A model generated the notes under the pieces. It did no database searches. It saw only the letters and a list, made by a program, of their open reading frames with translations, and was not told the DNA's origin. A stretch of 64,000 nucleotides of DNA from Martinezella lusitana (lineage in GTDB: Bacteria > Pseudomonadota > Alphaproteobacteria > Rhizobiales > Rhizobiaceae). The stretch covers positions 62,001 to 126,000 of the forward strand of contig NZ_FMAF01000002.1 in assembly GCF_900094565.1 (NCBI RefSeq), read 5' to 3'. This document shows positions 17,722 through 28,369 of this stretch, one piece after another. Both the position numbers and the translations under genes were made by a program. The stretch's first letter is position 1. Each line of letters opens with the position of its first letter.

Positions 17722-20341
17722 TGTTTACGATCCTCTGTGGAACGACGATGATCTTCTTTGGCGCCTGATCATTCAACGCGCTTTTGACGGCATCCAGGCC
17801 AAGCACGGCCTGCTGGACGGCATTCTGATCTGCATCGCGCGCGATTGTCAATTCAGCGCGTTTCTTGCCGTTGATCTGAACGGGATAGATGATCTCGTTC
17901 TCGACGACGAGCACCTCGTCATAAGTCGGCCAAGGGCTGGTCGCGATCATGTGGCTATTGCCGAGTGCTGCCGAGCATTCCTCGGCCAGATGCGGCGTAA
18001 TCGGCGCAACCAGCGCAATCAGGATCTCGACGGCTTCACGAACGGCGGAGCAGTACGCGGCGTCGGCCTGGCCAGTCGCAACCTTGCCGAGCGGCGCAGC
18101 CAGCGCGTTGACGAATTCGTAGATGCGCGCCACGGCCTTGTTGAAGGCGAGCTTGTCGTAATCGCCCTGAACGGACTTCAGCGTGCGGTGCGCGATCTGT
18201 GAAACCGCAAGCGCCTCGCCCTCCTTAGCCGGAGTCGGCTCGACGGACTTCAGAGCCTCGGCCGCTTCGGAGACCAGGCGCCACATGCGCTGCGTGAAAC
18301 GGTGGGCGCCTTCGACGCCCGCTTCAGACCAGATGACGTCGCGATCGGGAGGCGAATCGGAAAGCACGAAGAAGCGCGCGGTATCGGCACCGTAGGACGC
18401 GATGATGTCATCGGGATCGACGACGTTCTTCTTAGACTTCGACATCTTCTCGATGGAGCCGATGGCGATGTTCTCGCCGGTCGACAGCAGCGTTGCCCGG
18501 CGCTGGCCGTCCACTTCCTCGATGCTGATATCGGCCGGCGATACCCATTCGCGCGTCAGGCCTTGGCCGCGGCTGTAGGTTTCGTGCACCACCATGCCCT
18601 GCGTGAACAGGCCCTTGAAGGGCTCTTTGACGTCAAGATGGCCGGTTTCGCGCATGGCGCGGGTGAAGAAGCGCGAATAGAGCAGATGCAGGATCGCATG
18701 CTCGATGCCGCCAATATATTGATCGACCGGCAGCCAGCGGTTGGCTGCTGACTGGTCGGTCGGCTGGTTTTCCCAAGGTGCGGTGAAGCGGACGAAATAC
18801 CAGCTCGAATCGACGAAGGTATCCATCGTATCGGTTTCCCGACGGGCATCCTTGCCGCATTGCGGGCAGGCGACGTGCCGCCAGCTGGCGTGCCGGTCGA
18901 GCGGATTGCCCGGCTGGTCGAAAGTCACGTCGTCAGGCAGCTTGACCGGCAGATCCTTCTTCGGCACCGGCAGCACGCCGCAGTCATCGCAATGGATGAC
19001 CGGGATCGGGCAGCCCCAATAGCGCTGACGGGAAATGCCCCAGTCGCGCAGGCGGAAATTCACCTTGCGTTCGGCCTGCGGCGTGTTGCCGAGGCTCGTC
19101 TCAGAGAGCTTCGTCGCCACCGTCTGGAAGGCTTCCTCGGTGCTCATGCCGTCAAGGAAGCGCGAATTGATCATCACGCCATCGCCGTCATAGGCGACGT
19201 CGCCGACGGTAAAGCTCGCAGCATCGCCATCAGCGGGCATGACGACGGGAACGACCGGCAGGCCGTACTTGCGGGCGAAATCCAGGTCGCGCTGGTCGCC
19301 CGACGGGCAGCCGAAGATGGCGCCCGTGCCATAATCCATCAGCACGAAATTGGCGATATAGACCGGCAATTCCCAGGAGGGGTCGAAGGGATGACGGACG
19401 CGGATGCCGGTGTCCATGCCCTTCTTCTCGGCGGTTTCGAGTGCTGCCAGCGAGGTGCCGGCGCGGCGGCACTCCTCGCAGAAGGCTTCGATGGCCGGGT
19501 CCTTCGCAGCGGCTTCCTTGGCCAGCGGATGATCTGCCGATATCGCCAGGAAGGACGCGCCAAACAGCGTGTCGGGACGCGTCGTGTAGACCGTGATCTC
19601 GCGATCGGCATTGGGCGCGGTTTCCGGCACGATCTCCCAGCGGATGGACAGGCCTTCGGAGCGGCCGATCCAGTTCTTCTGCATCAACCGTACTTTTTCA
19701 GGCCAATGGTCGAGCGTGTCCAGGGCATCAAGCAGCTCCTGGCTGAATTCGGTGATCTTGAAAAACCACTGCGTCAGCTCGCGCTGCTCGACCAGGGCGC
19801 CGGAGCGCCAGCCGCGCCCGTCGATGACCTGCTCATTGGCAAGAACGGTGTTGTCGACCGGGTCCCAATTGACCTTGGATTTCTTGCGATAGACCAGGCC
19901 CTTCTCCATCATGTCGATGAAGAGCATCTGCTGGCGATGATAGTAGTCGACGTCGCAGGTGGCGAATTCGCGGCTCCAGTCCAGCGACAGGCCCATGGCT
20001 TTCAGCTGTGTGCGCATCGAGGCGATGTTCTGGTAGGTCCATTCCTTCGGATGCACCTTGTTGTCACGGGCGGCGTTTTCCGCCGGCATGCCGAAGGCAT
20101 CCCAGCCCATGGGGTGCAGCACGTTATAGCCGCGCGCCCGCTTGTAGCGGGCAACGACATCGCCCATGGCGTAGTTGCGCACATGACCCATGTGGATGCG
20201 GCCCGACGGATAGGGAAACATCTCTAGAACGTAGTATTTCTCCCGCGGATCGGCGTTGTCGGTCACGAAGACCTCGTCCTCGTTCCATTTCTGCTGCCAG
20301 CGAGGCTCGGCGTCGCGCGGATTATAACGTTCGGTCGTCAT
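17711..20341 (-). CDS. leuS: Leucyl-tRNA synthetase
   Basis: An 876-residue class I synthetase. The HIGH-type motif is [15 protein letters not shown] and the KMSKS loop is [15 protein letters not shown] zinc-like cysteine set [10 protein letters not shown] and CPQCGKD and a large CP1 editing domain (about 220-420, with the T-rich TTRPDTLFG) are visible. It charges tRNA-Leu. It heads a leftward operon with lptE and holA and is divergent from the PLP-binding protein gene. Confidence 0.97.
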   Translation of the reverse strand: MTTERYNPRDAEPRWQQKWNEDEVFVTDNADPREKYYVLEMFPYPSGRIHMGHVRNYAMGDVVARYKRARGYNVLHPMGWDAFGMPAENAARDNKVHPKEWTYQNIASMRTQLKAMGLSLDWSREFATCDVDYYHRQQMLFIDMMEKGLVYRKKSKVNWDPVDNTVLANEQVIDGRGWRSGALVEQRELTQWFFKITEFSQELLDALDTLDHWPEKVRLMQKNWIGRSEGLSIRWEIVPETAPNADREITVYTTRPDTLFGASFLAISADHPLAKEAAAKDPAIEAFCEECRRAGTSLAALETAEKKGMDTGIRVRHPFDPSWELPVYIANFVLMDYGTGAIFGCPSGDQRDLDFARKYGLPVVPVVMPADGDAASFTVGDVAYDGDGVMINSRFLDGMSTEEAFQTVATKLSETSLGNTPQAERKVNFRLRDWGISRQRYWGCPIPVIHCDDCGVLPVPKKDLPVKLPDDVTFDQPGNPLDRHASWRHVACPQCGKDARRETDTMDTFVDSSWYFVRFTAPWENQPTDQSAANRWLPVDQYIGGIEHAILHLLYSRFFTRAMRETGHLDVKEPFKGLFTQGMVVHETYSRGQGLTREWVSPADISIEEVDGQRRATLLSTGENIAIGSIEKMSKSKKNVVDPDDIIASYGADTARFFVLSDSPPDRDVIWSEAGVEGAHRFTQRMWRLVSEAAEALKSVEPTPAKEGEALAVSQIAHRTLKSVQGDYDKLAFNKAVARIYEFVNALAAPLGKVATGQADAAYCSAVREAVEILIALVAPITPHLAEECSAALGNSHMIATSPWPTYDEVLVVENEIIYPVQINGKKRAELTIARDADQNAVQQAVLGLDAVKSALNDQAPKKIIVVPQRIVNIVV

Positions 20342-20541
20342 CTGATTTTGTATTCCGGAAAATCATGGGGATTAAGGCGTGACCTTCACCACGAAACCAC
20401 CCAAGCGTCAAGTTTAGCAGGCGCGGCAAGTGCCTTATCTTGCAAAGCAAAGCTGGATTCCGGCGCATTCGCCCTTGGCAAAGGCCGCTCGCCTCATTAC
20501 TGCAAAGTCTGAGAAGCAAGCGTGAATATCGAGGCGAAAAG

Positions 20542-21201
20542 ATGGAACTTCAAGAGCGCCTGAACGAAGTTCGTTCCCACATCGCGGCGGCGGAGCGTCA
20601 GGCCGGTCGGCCTGATGGTGCCGTGCAGCTCGTTGCCGTTTCCAAAACGTTCGATGCCGCTGCGATCCGGCCGGCAATTTCGGCCGGTCAGCGCGTGTTC
20701 GGCGAGAACCGCGTGCAGGAAAGCCAGGGCAAATGGCCAGAGCTGAAGGCCGAGACGCCTGGGATCGAGCTGCACCTGATCGGGCCGCTGCAATCGAACA
20801 AGGCCGTCGATGCCGTGGCGCTGTTCGATGTCATCGAAACGATCGATCGGGAAAAGATCGCCCGTGCGATCGCCGATGAAATGAAGCGGCAAGGCAAGAC
20901 CGTCAGGCTCTATGTGCAGGTGAATACCGGTCTGGAGCCGCAAAAGGCTGGGATCGCACCTGACGATACCGCCGCCTTTGTCGATCTCTGCCGCAAGGAG
21001 CTCGGACTTTCGATCGAAGGCCTGATGTGCATTCCGCCGGCGGACGAGAATCCGGGGCCGCATTTTGCCTTGCTCGCAAAGCTTGCCAAAAAAGCAGGCG
21101 TGGAAAAGCTCTCCATGGGCATGTCAAGCGACTATGAAATTGCCGTCGCCTTTGGCGCGACAAGCGTTCGCGTCGGCTCAGCGATTTTCGGGGCGCGGTA
21201 G
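20542..21201 (+). CDS. yggS: YggS family pyridoxal-phosphate homeostasis protein
   Basis: The product has 219 residues from ATG 20542, which has GAGGCG upstream; the open frame reaches 20440 but those residues are unlike the family. The PLP-lysine segment is LVAVSKTFDAAAIRPAI, followed by FGENRVQE and HLIGPLQSNK. The phosphate-binding end is LSMGMSSDYEIAVAFGATSVRVGSAIFG. The family consists of single-domain alanine-racemase-like barrels that buffer vitamin B6; no enzymatic reaction is established. Confidence 0.93.
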   Translation: MELQERLNEVRSHIAAAERQAGRPDGAVQLVAVSKTFDAAAIRPAISAGQRVFGENRVQESQGKWPELKAETPGIELHLIGPLQSNKAVDAVALFDVIETIDREKIARAIADEMKRQGKTVRLYVQVNTGLEPQKAGIAPDDTAAFVDLCRKELGLSIEGLMCIPPADENPGPHFALLAKLAKKAGVEKLSMGMSSDYEIAVAFGATSVRVGSAIFGAR

Positions 21202-21403
21202 ATCCAATCGAAAACAAAGGCAACGCCGTCATGGGTCGGGCAGAGATGCGTGTGGTCGTCCACCATTCGCCCTCGTGGTTCGAGGCTACGGCCCCTTCGA
21301 CAAGCTCAGGAGCCTACGCACCTCACCATGAGGCGCTAACCTTCTGCGCACGGTCGTTGTATAGAACTTGGTTCTATCGAGTATGGCCCGCGGCTGCTCA
21401 GCA

Positions 21404-21430
21404 ACAAAAAGCCCCGGATTTCGACGGGGC
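21404..21430 (-). terminator. Intrinsic terminator after trcR
   Basis: Read leftward, GCCCCG (21430-21425), an eight-base loop, CGGGGC (21416-21411) and TTTTT follow the trcR stop by about 30 bases. A second small palindrome, ATAGAAC-TTG-GTTCTAT, lies at 21361-21377. Confidence 0.75.
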
Positions 21431-21460
21431 CTTCGTATTTGCAACCGATAATGCCGGATC

Positions 21461-22165
21461 TCAGAACTGATCGTCGTCGTCGTCGCGGGTGGTCGACTTC
21501 AGCGATTTCAGCTTGGCGAAGACGGCGTCGGCGTCGATTTCCTTTTCCTTAGGCTCGTCACGCTCATAGCTGAAGCCGAGCTTTTCGGTTTCCTGGGCGG
21601 GCTGCAGCGTCGCGCCGAGTTCGGCGGCGGTCGGCAGCGGACGGCCCTTGGAGGCCTTTTCGACTTCCATGTCGAGGTCGATCTGGCTGCAGAGGCCGAG
21701 CGTCACCGGATCCATCGGTGCCAGGTTGGCCGAATTCCAGTGGGTGCGCTCGCGGATCTGCTCGATGGTCGACTTGGTGGTGCCGACGAGGCGGGAAATC
21801 TGCGCATCCTTCAATTCCGGATGGTTGCGCACCAGCCAGAGAATGGCATTCGGGCGGTCCTGGCGCTTGGAGACGGGCGTGTAACGCGGGCCGCGGCGCT
21901 TCGATTCGGGCACGCGAACCTTCGGCTCGGAGAGCTTCAGCTTGTGGTTCGGATTGGCTTCGGCGCGGGCGATTTCCTCGCGCGAAAGCTGGCCGGTCGA
22001 GATCGGGTCCTGACCCTTGATGCCCTGTGCGGCTTCGCCGTCGGCAATGGCTTTCACTTCGAGCGGATGCAGCTTGCAGAACTGCGCGATCTGGTCGAAT
22101 GACAAGGCTGTATTGTCGACAAGCCAGATGGCAGTTGCCTTCGGCATGAGCAATTGTTGAGCCAT
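21461..22165 (-). CDS. trcR: Cell-cycle transcriptional regulator TrcR (DUF1013)
   Basis: The product has 234 residues from MAQQLLMPKATAIWLVDN. An N-terminal helix-turn-helix-like stretch (about 15-45, LSFDQIAQFCKLHPLEVKAI) and a second one (about 120-150, ELKDAQISRLVGTTKSTIEQI) are visible. The acidic end is DDDDD. The family is confined to alphaproteobacteria and is named from Caulobacter cell-cycle work. The frame remains open upstream of 22165, but this extension lies antisense to acsA and is not coding. A terminator follows. Confidence 0.88.
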   Translation of the reverse strand: MAQQLLMPKATAIWLVDNTALSFDQIAQFCKLHPLEVKAIADGEAAQGIKGQDPISTGQLSREEIARAEANPNHKLKLSEPKVRVPESKRRGPRYTPVSKRQDRPNAILWLVRNHPELKDAQISRLVGTTKSTIEQIRERTHWNSANLAPMDPVTLGLCSQIDLDMEVEKASKGRPLPTAAELGATLQPAQETEKLGFSYERDEPKEKEIDADAVFAKLKSLKSTTRDDDDDQF

Positions 22166-22208
22166 AGATATAGTCCTTCTGTCAGTCCGCGCCGGTGTCG
22201 CGGTCCGG

Positions 22209-22274
22209 GGTGTAACACCACATTGTCCGGGAAATATTGCCCTATATAACGGTAGTGTCGCGGAATTGCAATTC
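22209..22274. promoter_or_regulatory. Candidate acsA promoter with flanking palindromes
   Basis: TTGTCC (22223-22228) and TATAAC (22245-22250) with a 16-base spacer form a plausible rightward promoter. It is bracketed by two perfect short palindromes, GGTGTAACACC (22209-22219, around a central A) and GAATTGCAATTC (22263-22274), in the gap between divergent trcR and acsA. The palindromes could be operators, but no regulator is indicated. Confidence 0.35.
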
Positions 22275-22387
22275 TTTGAGTATGAAATGCACTTTGTCCA
22301 ATTGCTGTCGTAGTTTGACCTGCTATTGATTGGGCGGAAAGAGCACCCATAATTGCGACAGGGGTGCCGGAATTCGAGGAGGAGACT

Positions 22388-24346
22388 ATGTCGGAAAAGA
22401 TTCACCCGGTGACGAAACCGGTCAAGGCGCGTGCTTTGATCGATAAGGCGAAATACCAGAAATGGTATCAGCAGAGCGTCGAGGATCCCGACAAATTCTG
22501 GGGCAAGCATGGCAAGCGCCTCGACTGGTTCAAGCCTTATACCAAGGTCAAGAATACGTCGTTTACCGGCAAGGTCTCGATCAAATGGTTCGAGGACGGC
22601 GTGACCAACGTCTCCTACAATTGCATCGACCGGCACCTGAAGAAGCACGGGGACCGCGTCGCTTTCATCTGGGAAGGCGACAATCCCTATATCGACAAGA
22701 AGATCACCTATAACGAGCTCTACGAGCAGGTCTGCCGACTGGCGAACGTCTTGAAGAAGCACGGGGTCAAGAAGGGCGATCGCGTCACCATCTATATGCC
22801 GATGATCCCGGAAGCGGCTTACGCCATGCTCGCCTGCGCCCGCATCGGCGCGGTGCATTCGGTCGTCTTCGGCGGCTTTTCGCCCGAGGCGCTGGGCGGT
22901 CGTATCGTCGATTGCGAATCGACCTTTGTCATTACCTGCGACGAAGGCGTTCGCGGCGGCAAATCCATTCCGCTCAAGGAAAACACCGATAAGGCGATCC
23001 AGATCGCGGCCAAGCAGAAGGTTGCGGTCAAGAATGTCCTGGTCGTCCGCCGCACCGGCGGCAAGGTCGCCTGGGAGGCCGACCGCGATCTCTGGTATCA
23101 CGAGGCTATCGCCAAGGTGAAGGCGGATTGTCCGCCTGCGAAGATGAAGGCGGAAGATCCGCTCTTTATTCTCTATACGTCGGGTTCCACCGGCAAGCCG
23201 AAGGGCGTGCTGCACACGACGGGCGGCTATCTCGTCTATGCGGCGATGACGCATGAATATACGTTCGACTATCACCCCGGCGATATCTACTGGTGCACGG
23301 CCGATGTCGGCTGGGTGACCGGCCATTCCTACATCGTTTATGGGCCGCTCGCCAACGGGGCGACCTCGCTGATGTTCGAAGGCGTACCGAATTATCCCGA
23401 CCAGGGCCGCTTCTGGGATGTCATCGACAAGCACAAGGTCAATATCTTCTACACCGCACCGACGGCGATCCGCTCGCTGATGGGTGCCGGCGATCATTTC
23501 GTCAAGCGTTCGTCGCGCTCAAGCCTGCGCCTGCTCGGCACGGTGGGTGAGCCCATCAATCCGGAAGCCTGGGAATGGTACTACAAGGTGGTCGGCGACA
23601 GCCGCAGCCCGATCGTCGATACCTGGTGGCAGACGGAAACCGGCGGCCATATGATCACGCCGCTTCCGGGCGCGACGGACCTGAAGCCCGGTTCGGCCAC
23701 CCTGCCCTTTTTCGGTGTCCAGCCGGAGCTGGTCGATAGCGAAGGCAATGTGCTGGAAGGTGCGGCCGACGGCAATCTCGTCATCGCCGACAGCTGGCCC
23801 GGCCAGATGCGCACTGTTTATGGCGATCACGAGCGCTTCATCCAGACCTATTTTTCGACTTACAAGGGCAAGTACTTCACGGGTGACGGCTGCCGGCGCG
23901 ACGAGGACGGCTATTACTGGATCACCGGCCGTGTCGATGACGTGCTCAACGTCTCAGGCCATCGCCTCGGCACGGCCGAGGTCGAATCGGCACTGGTATC
24001 GCACAAGCATGTTTCGGAGGCGGCTGTCGTCGGCTATCCGCATTCGATCAAGGGCCAGGGCATCTACTGTTACGTGACGCTGATGGTCGGCCAGGAAGGT
24101 TCGGACGCGCTGCGGCAGGAGCTGGTGAAGCACGTTCGCACCGAAATCGGCCCCATCGCCTCGCCGGACAAGATCCAGTTCACCCCAGGCCTGCCGAAAA
24201 CCCGCTCCGGCAAGATCATGCGTCGCATCCTGCGCAAGATTGCCGAGGACGATTTCGGCGCGCTTGGGGATACGTCGACGCTGGCCGATCCGGCTGTCGT
24301 TGATGATTTGATCGCCAACAGGCAGAACAAGGCCGATGCGGCTTAG
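22388..24346 (+). CDS. acsA: Acetyl-CoA synthetase (AMP-forming)
   Basis: The product has 652 residues from ATG 22388, which has an excellent GAGGAGGAG site. AMP-binding motifs are [18 protein letters not shown] and the WWQTETGG region. The C-terminal acetylation motif [17 protein letters not shown] contains the catalytic lysine that is acetylated in the family for regulation. It activates acetate to acetyl-CoA via acetyl-AMP. It is monocistronic, with its own terminator, divergent from trcR. Confidence 0.97.
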   Translation: MSEKIHPVTKPVKARALIDKAKYQKWYQQSVEDPDKFWGKHGKRLDWFKPYTKVKNTSFTGKVSIKWFEDGVTNVSYNCIDRHLKKHGDRVAFIWEGDNPYIDKKITYNELYEQVCRLANVLKKHGVKKGDRVTIYMPMIPEAAYAMLACARIGAVHSVVFGGFSPEALGGRIVDCESTFVITCDEGVRGGKSIPLKENTDKAIQIAAKQKVAVKNVLVVRRTGGKVAWEADRDLWYHEAIAKVKADCPPAKMKAEDPLFILYTSGSTGKPKGVLHTTGGYLVYAAMTHEYTFDYHPGDIYWCTADVGWVTGHSYIVYGPLANGATSLMFEGVPNYPDQGRFWDVIDKHKVNIFYTAPTAIRSLMGAGDHFVKRSSRSSLRLLGTVGEPINPEAWEWYYKVVGDSRSPIVDTWWQTETGGHMITPLPGATDLKPGSATLPFFGVQPELVDSEGNVLEGAADGNLVIADSWPGQMRTVYGDHERFIQTYFSTYKGKYFTGDGCRRDEDGYYWITGRVDDVLNVSGHRLGTAEVESALVSHKHVSEAAVVGYPHSIKGQGIYCYVTLMVGQEGSDALRQELVKHVRTEIGPIASPDKIQFTPGLPKTRSGKIMRRILRKIAEDDFGALGDTSTLADPAVVDDLIANRQNKADAA

Positions 24347-24389
24347 GTGAACCCCGCGCTGCTTCGGCTGGTAGGGAGAATCCCTCAGG

Positions 24390-24420
24390 ATTAGACGAGG
24401 CTAAATCCTCGTCTAATTTT
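24390..24420 (+). terminator. Intrinsic terminator after acsA
   Basis: A perfect 11-bp stem, ATTAGACGAGG (24390-24400) and CCTCGTCTAAT (24407-24417), encloses CTAAAT and is followed by TTT. Confidence 0.9.
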
Positions 24421-24426
24421 CAAGGC

Positions 24427-25422
24427 TCATCCGGAAGCTCTGAAAAAGGTAATCGCGGAGCGAGCGACATGATCGTGTACGCTTCTTCGCTGCAAACCGG
24501 AGTCATAAAATATCTCCGGCGACGTCTTTATGCCTTGCGGCGTGGGTTCTGGTAAAAAGGTGTAATGACCTACTCCTCCCTGGGGGATCTCAAGGGAACT
24601 GGGTCGGATCTTTTCGTGAAGCCAAACGCAGCATTCGTTCGCGGGAGCGATGGTATCCGCATCGCCTCCTATAATTTGAACCGGCGCATTTATTTGTTCG
24701 AGGCTGTCCTCGGCAAAGCCGAGAACCGAGCGGCCAGGCGCAATCGCCAGCCCGTTCACAAATCTTTCGTCCTTGAAGTTTTCCCTTCGCCGATTCCACG
24801 ACTCCAGAAAAATTCTGTCATGTAGAAGTGAAGGGATATGCTTGGCCAAATCAGGGAATTCCCTTGGGCCTCGCACTGGGCTCTTTCGAGGATTATCAGG
24901 TTCAAACTGGGAGTATGCCACGCGTGCTCCCAAGAGCAGCAGCGTCGTATAAGCACCGGCGGAGAAGCCGGCGACGTGGGCGCGGTTCTCGAATGTCGCT
25001 CCCAGAACCTCTTTCCAATCATCGGCGTCGAACAATGCGCTTAAATCGCTGGCCCGTTCCCAGAGACACAGGAAGCCTTCGGGCCTGTAGGGCTCGGAGC
25101 CCGTGTGACCATGATGGTTTATCGCCAGGGCAACAAAGCCGGATTGCGCCAGACGATGCCCAAGCCAGCTCAAGCCGCCCGCGACGCCGCCCGAGCCGTG
25201 GGACAACATGACGACCGGCAGCGGATCGGACGTCAGCTTGATCGGCGCATCGTACGCGACGGCTTCCTGCTTAAACCATGATGGCGCCAATGGTGGCGTC
25301 TCTATCGCTTCATCGTTGGCCGGGTACCAAACAGACCAAGCGAGTGGCCGGGGGCCTGTACCATCCCAATTTGTTCGGCTCTGATCGAAGGACAGTCCCT
25401 GGGAGAAACCTACAGGCATCAT
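24427..25422 (-). CDS. Alpha/beta hydrolase family protein (dienelactone hydrolase/PAF-acetylhydrolase-like)
   Basis: A 331-residue protein. The oxyanion-type motif is VVMLSHGSGGVAGG, the nucleophile elbow is AGFSAGAYTT (GxSxG), a likely acid lies in IIGGDADTIAPA, and a late histidine is in GVGHYTFLPE. No signal peptide is evident. The substrate cannot be told. It stands alone between acsA and the SDHAF4-like gene. By eye its base composition is less GC-biased than its neighbours, which would fit later acquisition, but this was not computed. Confidence 0.8.
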   Translation of the reverse strand: MMPVGFSQGLSFDQSRTNWDGTGPRPLAWSVWYPANDEAIETPPLAPSWFKQEAVAYDAPIKLTSDPLPVVMLSHGSGGVAGGLSWLGHRLAQSGFVALAINHHGHTGSEPYRPEGFLCLWERASDLSALFDADDWKEVLGATFENRAHVAGFSAGAYTTLLLLGARVAYSQFEPDNPRKSPVRGPREFPDLAKHIPSLLHDRIFLESWNRRRENFKDERFVNGLAIAPGRSVLGFAEDSLEQINAPVQIIGGDADTIAPANECCVWLHEKIRPSSLEIPQGGVGHYTFLPEPTPQGIKTSPEIFYDSGLQRRSVHDHVARSAITFFRASG

Positions 25423-25503
25423 TTCCCCTCTGTTTCCCCACGATAGCAGTATCGGCTATTGGGCGTAGTGGCTCCTTCTCATCATGGTGATGAGCAATGT
25501 GTC

Positions 25504-25731
25504 TCAAAAATCAATTGCCCGCCCATTGATCTCCCAATCGCCGAAACGGGCGGGATCGGCGCCGCCGCGGCCGCCGATTTCGGGGGGGAGTTCGGCCTGC
25601 GCCTGAGCTTCCTGCGCCTTGCGGCGCTCTTCCGCTTCTGCCAGCGCGCGCCTGGCGGCGGGCGAGAGCGGCTTGCGGGTGATTTCACCGGCTTCGGTGT
25701 CTAATTTATTGTCGTTATCTGCTGTCTGCAT
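25504..25731 (-). CDS. DUF1674 protein, succinate dehydrogenase assembly factor 4-like
   Basis: The product has 75 residues from ATG 25731 (MQTADNDNKLDTEAG). It has a helical, Glu/Ala-rich middle and the family's conserved C-terminus ELPPEIGGRGGADPARFGDWEINGRAIDF, seen as ELPPEIGGRGG then PARFGDWEINGRAIDF. DUF1674 proteins are related to mitochondrial SDHAF4/Sdh8, which protects the flavinated succinate dehydrogenase subunit before assembly. It is divergent from htpX. No sdh genes are in the window. Confidence 0.87.
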   Translation of the reverse strand: MQTADNDNKLDTEAGEITRKPLSPAARRALAEAEERRKAQEAQAQAELPPEIGGRGGADPARFGDWEINGRAIDF

Positions 25732-25839
25732 GAGGCGATCGGTCCGGAACCGTTGAAATAGGCGGATGAATAGCCAAATCATAGTGCGTCCGGCCGTAAA
25801 GAAAAAGGTTTGGACGACAGATGTGTTGGAGACCCCTCG

Positions 25840-26826
25840 ATGAATCTCATGCGTACCGCCATGCTGCTTGCCTTCATGACCGCCCTGTTCATGGGCGTCG
25901 GCTATCTGATCGGCGGTCAATCGGGCATGCTGATCGCATTTGTCGTCGCCGCCGGCATGAACTTCTTTTCCTATTGGAATTCCGACCGCATGGTGCTTTC
26001 CACCTATAATGCGCAGGAAGTGGACGAGCGCAGCGCCCCGGAATTCTACCGGATCATCCGGGATCTCGCCCGCAATGCCGGCCTGCCGATGCCGAAGGTC
26101 TATCTTTACGACAGTCCGCAGCCGAATGCCTTCGCCACCGGCCGCAACCCGGAAAACGCCGCTGTTGCCGCCTCGACCGGCCTGCTGCATGCGCTGACGC
26201 CGGACGAAGTGGCCGGCGTGATGGCGCATGAGCTTGCGCATGTGCAGAACCGCGACACGCTGACCATGACGATCACGGCGACGCTTGCCGGCGCCATTTC
26301 CATGCTTGGCAACTTCGCCTTCTTCTTCGGCGGCCGCCGCGACAACAACAATCCGCTCGGCATGATCGGCGTCCTGTTGGCGATGATCGTCGCCCCTCTG
26401 GCGGCAATGCTGGTGCAGATGGCGATCAGCCGCACGCGTGAATATTCGGCCGACCGCCGTGGCGCCGAAATCTGCGGCAATCCGCTGTCGCTGGCCTCGG
26501 CGCTCGGCAAGATCGCCCGTGGGGCGGAGCATATCCCGAACGAAGCGGCCGAAGGCCATCCGGCGACGGCGCACATGTTCATCATCAATCCGCTGTCGGG
26601 CGAGCGCATGGACAATCTGTTCTCGACGCATCCGAACACGGAAAACCGCATCGCCGCATTGCATGAAATGGCGCGCTATGGTGGCGGCGGCGGCCCTTCG
26701 GCCAGGGCGCCGTCCGGCTTTGGCTCGACGGGACCGGTCTTGACTGCTAATCCGGAACGCAAATCGCGCTCCGTACCGAATACGGGTCGCGGTGGTTCGC
26801 AACCGCCGAAGGGACCCTGGTCTTGA
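25840..26826 (+). CDS. htpX: Membrane zinc metalloprotease HtpX
   Basis: The product has 328 residues from ATG 25840, which has GGAG eight bases upstream. Two N-terminal membrane segments (about 5-20 and 28-45) precede the zinc motif [12 protein letters not shown], and two more follow it (about 147-166 and 176-198). The third zinc ligand is the glutamate in [13 protein letters not shown] glycine/proline-rich tail follows (about 280-328). HtpX degrades misfolded inner-membrane proteins. It overlaps the next gene by four bases (TTGA). Confidence 0.94.
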   Translation: MNLMRTAMLLAFMTALFMGVGYLIGGQSGMLIAFVVAAGMNFFSYWNSDRMVLSTYNAQEVDERSAPEFYRIIRDLARNAGLPMPKVYLYDSPQPNAFATGRNPENAAVAASTGLLHALTPDEVAGVMAHELAHVQNRDTLTMTITATLAGAISMLGNFAFFFGGRRDNNNPLGMIGVLLAMIVAPLAAMLVQMAISRTREYSADRRGAEICGNPLSLASALGKIARGAEHIPNEAAEGHPATAHMFIINPLSGERMDNLFSTHPNTENRIAALHEMARYGGGGGPSARAPSGFGSTGPVLTANPERKSRSVPNTGRGGSQPPKGPWS

Positions 26827-28232
26827 GTTCTGACAAGAAAAACAAAGCTTTCAACAAGGACCGAAGAGGATCGGGCAAGGGGCCGGCTGAGGCTCGCCAG
26901 CATGATTCGGCGCCTGCAAAGCCCGGCTTTGCCGCGCGCGCGGCCGCAACGAAGATTCTGGCTGCCGTCATCGACCGCAAGACACCGCTCGACGGCATGC
27001 TGGATGCGGAGGGCGGCAATCCAGCCTACAAGGCGCTCGGCGATAGCGATCGGGCGCTAGTGCGCGCCATCCTGAACAGCGCGCTGCGGCATTTGCCGCG
27101 CATCGAAGCGGCGATATCGTCTCTGCTCGATGCGCCGCTGCCGGAAGGCGCTCGCGCCCTGCATCACGTGCTGGTGGTCGGTGCTGCGCAGATGCTCTAT
27201 CTCGATGTGCCGGATCATTCCGCCGTCGATCTTGCCGTCGAGCAGGCCAATCGCGATCCCCGCAATCGCCGCTTTGCCAAGCTGGTCAACGCCATTCTCC
27301 GGCGCATCGGGCGGGAGAAGCAGGTCATTCTAGAACAGGTCGCAAGCGTGCCGGCGATGCCGGCCTGGTTTCTCTCCCGCCTGGAATCAGCCTACGGGGC
27401 GCAGGCTGCACTCAAAATTTCGGACACGCAGCTTGAGCCGGCGGCGATCGATCTTACGGTGAAATCCGATGCCGAAGGCTGGGCGAAACGCCTCAATGGC
27501 GTGGTGCTGCCGACCGGCGGCGTGCGGCTCGCCGCTTTCGAAGGGCCGATTCCCTCGCTTGAGGGCTTCGATGAGGGCGAATGGTGGGTGCAGGATGCCG
27601 CCGCCAGTATTCCGGCGAAATTGTTCGGCTCGCTCGCCGGCAAGCGGATCGTCGATCTCTGTGCCGCGCCCGGCGGCAAGACGGCGCAGTTGATCCTTGC
27701 CGGCGGCAAGGTCACGGCTCTCGATCAATCCGCCAATCGTTTGAAGAGGCTGTCGGCCAATCTGGCGCGTCTCGGGCTGGAGGCGGAGACCGTCGTTGCC
27801 GATATGAACAAATATCAGCCCGACGCGCTTTTCGATGCCGCCCTTCTCGATGCCCCCTGCTCCTCGACGGGAACCACCCGCCGTCATCCCGACGTGCTCT
27901 GGACCAAGGGCCCGGAGGATATCGCCAAGCTTGCCGCCTTGCAGGAGCGCCTGCTTCGCCATGCCCTGACGCTGGTCAAGCCCGGCGGCCTGGTGGTCTT
28001 CTCCAATTGTTCGCTCGATCCCGAAGAAGGCGAGGATCTGGTTGCCCGTCTTCTCGCCGATACTGATAGTGTCGAGCGCGTTCCGATCACGCCCGGCGAC
28101 TGGCCCGGCCTCGAAGCAGCGATCTCACCTCTCGGCGCTTTCCGTACCACGCCGGACATGCTGCCGCTGACCGGCGGCTTTGCCTCCGGTCTCGACGGAT
28201 TTTTCGCCGCCATGCTGCGACGCACGCGTTAG
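26823..28232 (+). CDS. RsmB/NOP family rRNA cytosine-C5 methyltransferase
   Basis: A 469-residue protein. An N-terminal NusB-like RNA-binding domain (about 35-165) is followed by a SAM domain with [26 protein letters not shown] (motif IV cysteine) and [14 protein letters not shown] (motif VI catalytic cysteine). This is the Sun/RsmB layout; the exact target C (C967 in E. coli) is inferred from family only. It starts with TTG overlapping the htpX stop codon, implying translational coupling. Confidence 0.9.
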   Translation: MSSDKKNKAFNKDRRGSGKGPAEARQHDSAPAKPGFAARAAATKILAAVIDRKTPLDGMLDAEGGNPAYKALGDSDRALVRAILNSALRHLPRIEAAISSLLDAPLPEGARALHHVLVVGAAQMLYLDVPDHSAVDLAVEQANRDPRNRRFAKLVNAILRRIGREKQVILEQVASVPAMPAWFLSRLESAYGAQAALKISDTQLEPAAIDLTVKSDAEGWAKRLNGVVLPTGGVRLAAFEGPIPSLEGFDEGEWWVQDAAASIPAKLFGSLAGKRIVDLCAAPGGKTAQLILAGGKVTALDQSANRLKRLSANLARLGLEAETVVADMNKYQPDALFDAALLDAPCSSTGTTRRHPDVLWTKGPEDIAKLAALQERLLRHALTLVKPGGLVVFSNCSLDPEEGEDLVARLLADTDSVERVPITPGDWPGLEAAISPLGAFRTTPDMLPLTGGFASGLDGFFAAMLRRTR

Positions 28233-28369
28233 TCGCACTCTTATCGCATCTTTCGCGCATCAGTTAAGAATCCGGTAACATGTCCTTAATTGGTATATGT
28301 GTAACCTCTTTTTAACTACGGGTAACGAGAGTAAGCAGAAGCGAATATGCAGGTCTGCGGCAGGGTTTT

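Noticed and set aside
18860..20227. A 455-codon plus-strand frame
   Set aside because: It is the antisense shadow of leuS, whose HIGH and KMSKS motifs are intact.
22166..23497. N-terminal extension of trcR to a 678-residue frame
   Set aside because: The extension runs antisense through acsA and lacks family sequence; ATG 22165 gives the known TrcR start.
25732..26802. N-terminal extension of the SDHAF4-like gene to a 432-residue frame
   Set aside because: It is antisense to htpX; the short protein from ATG 25731 matches the family.
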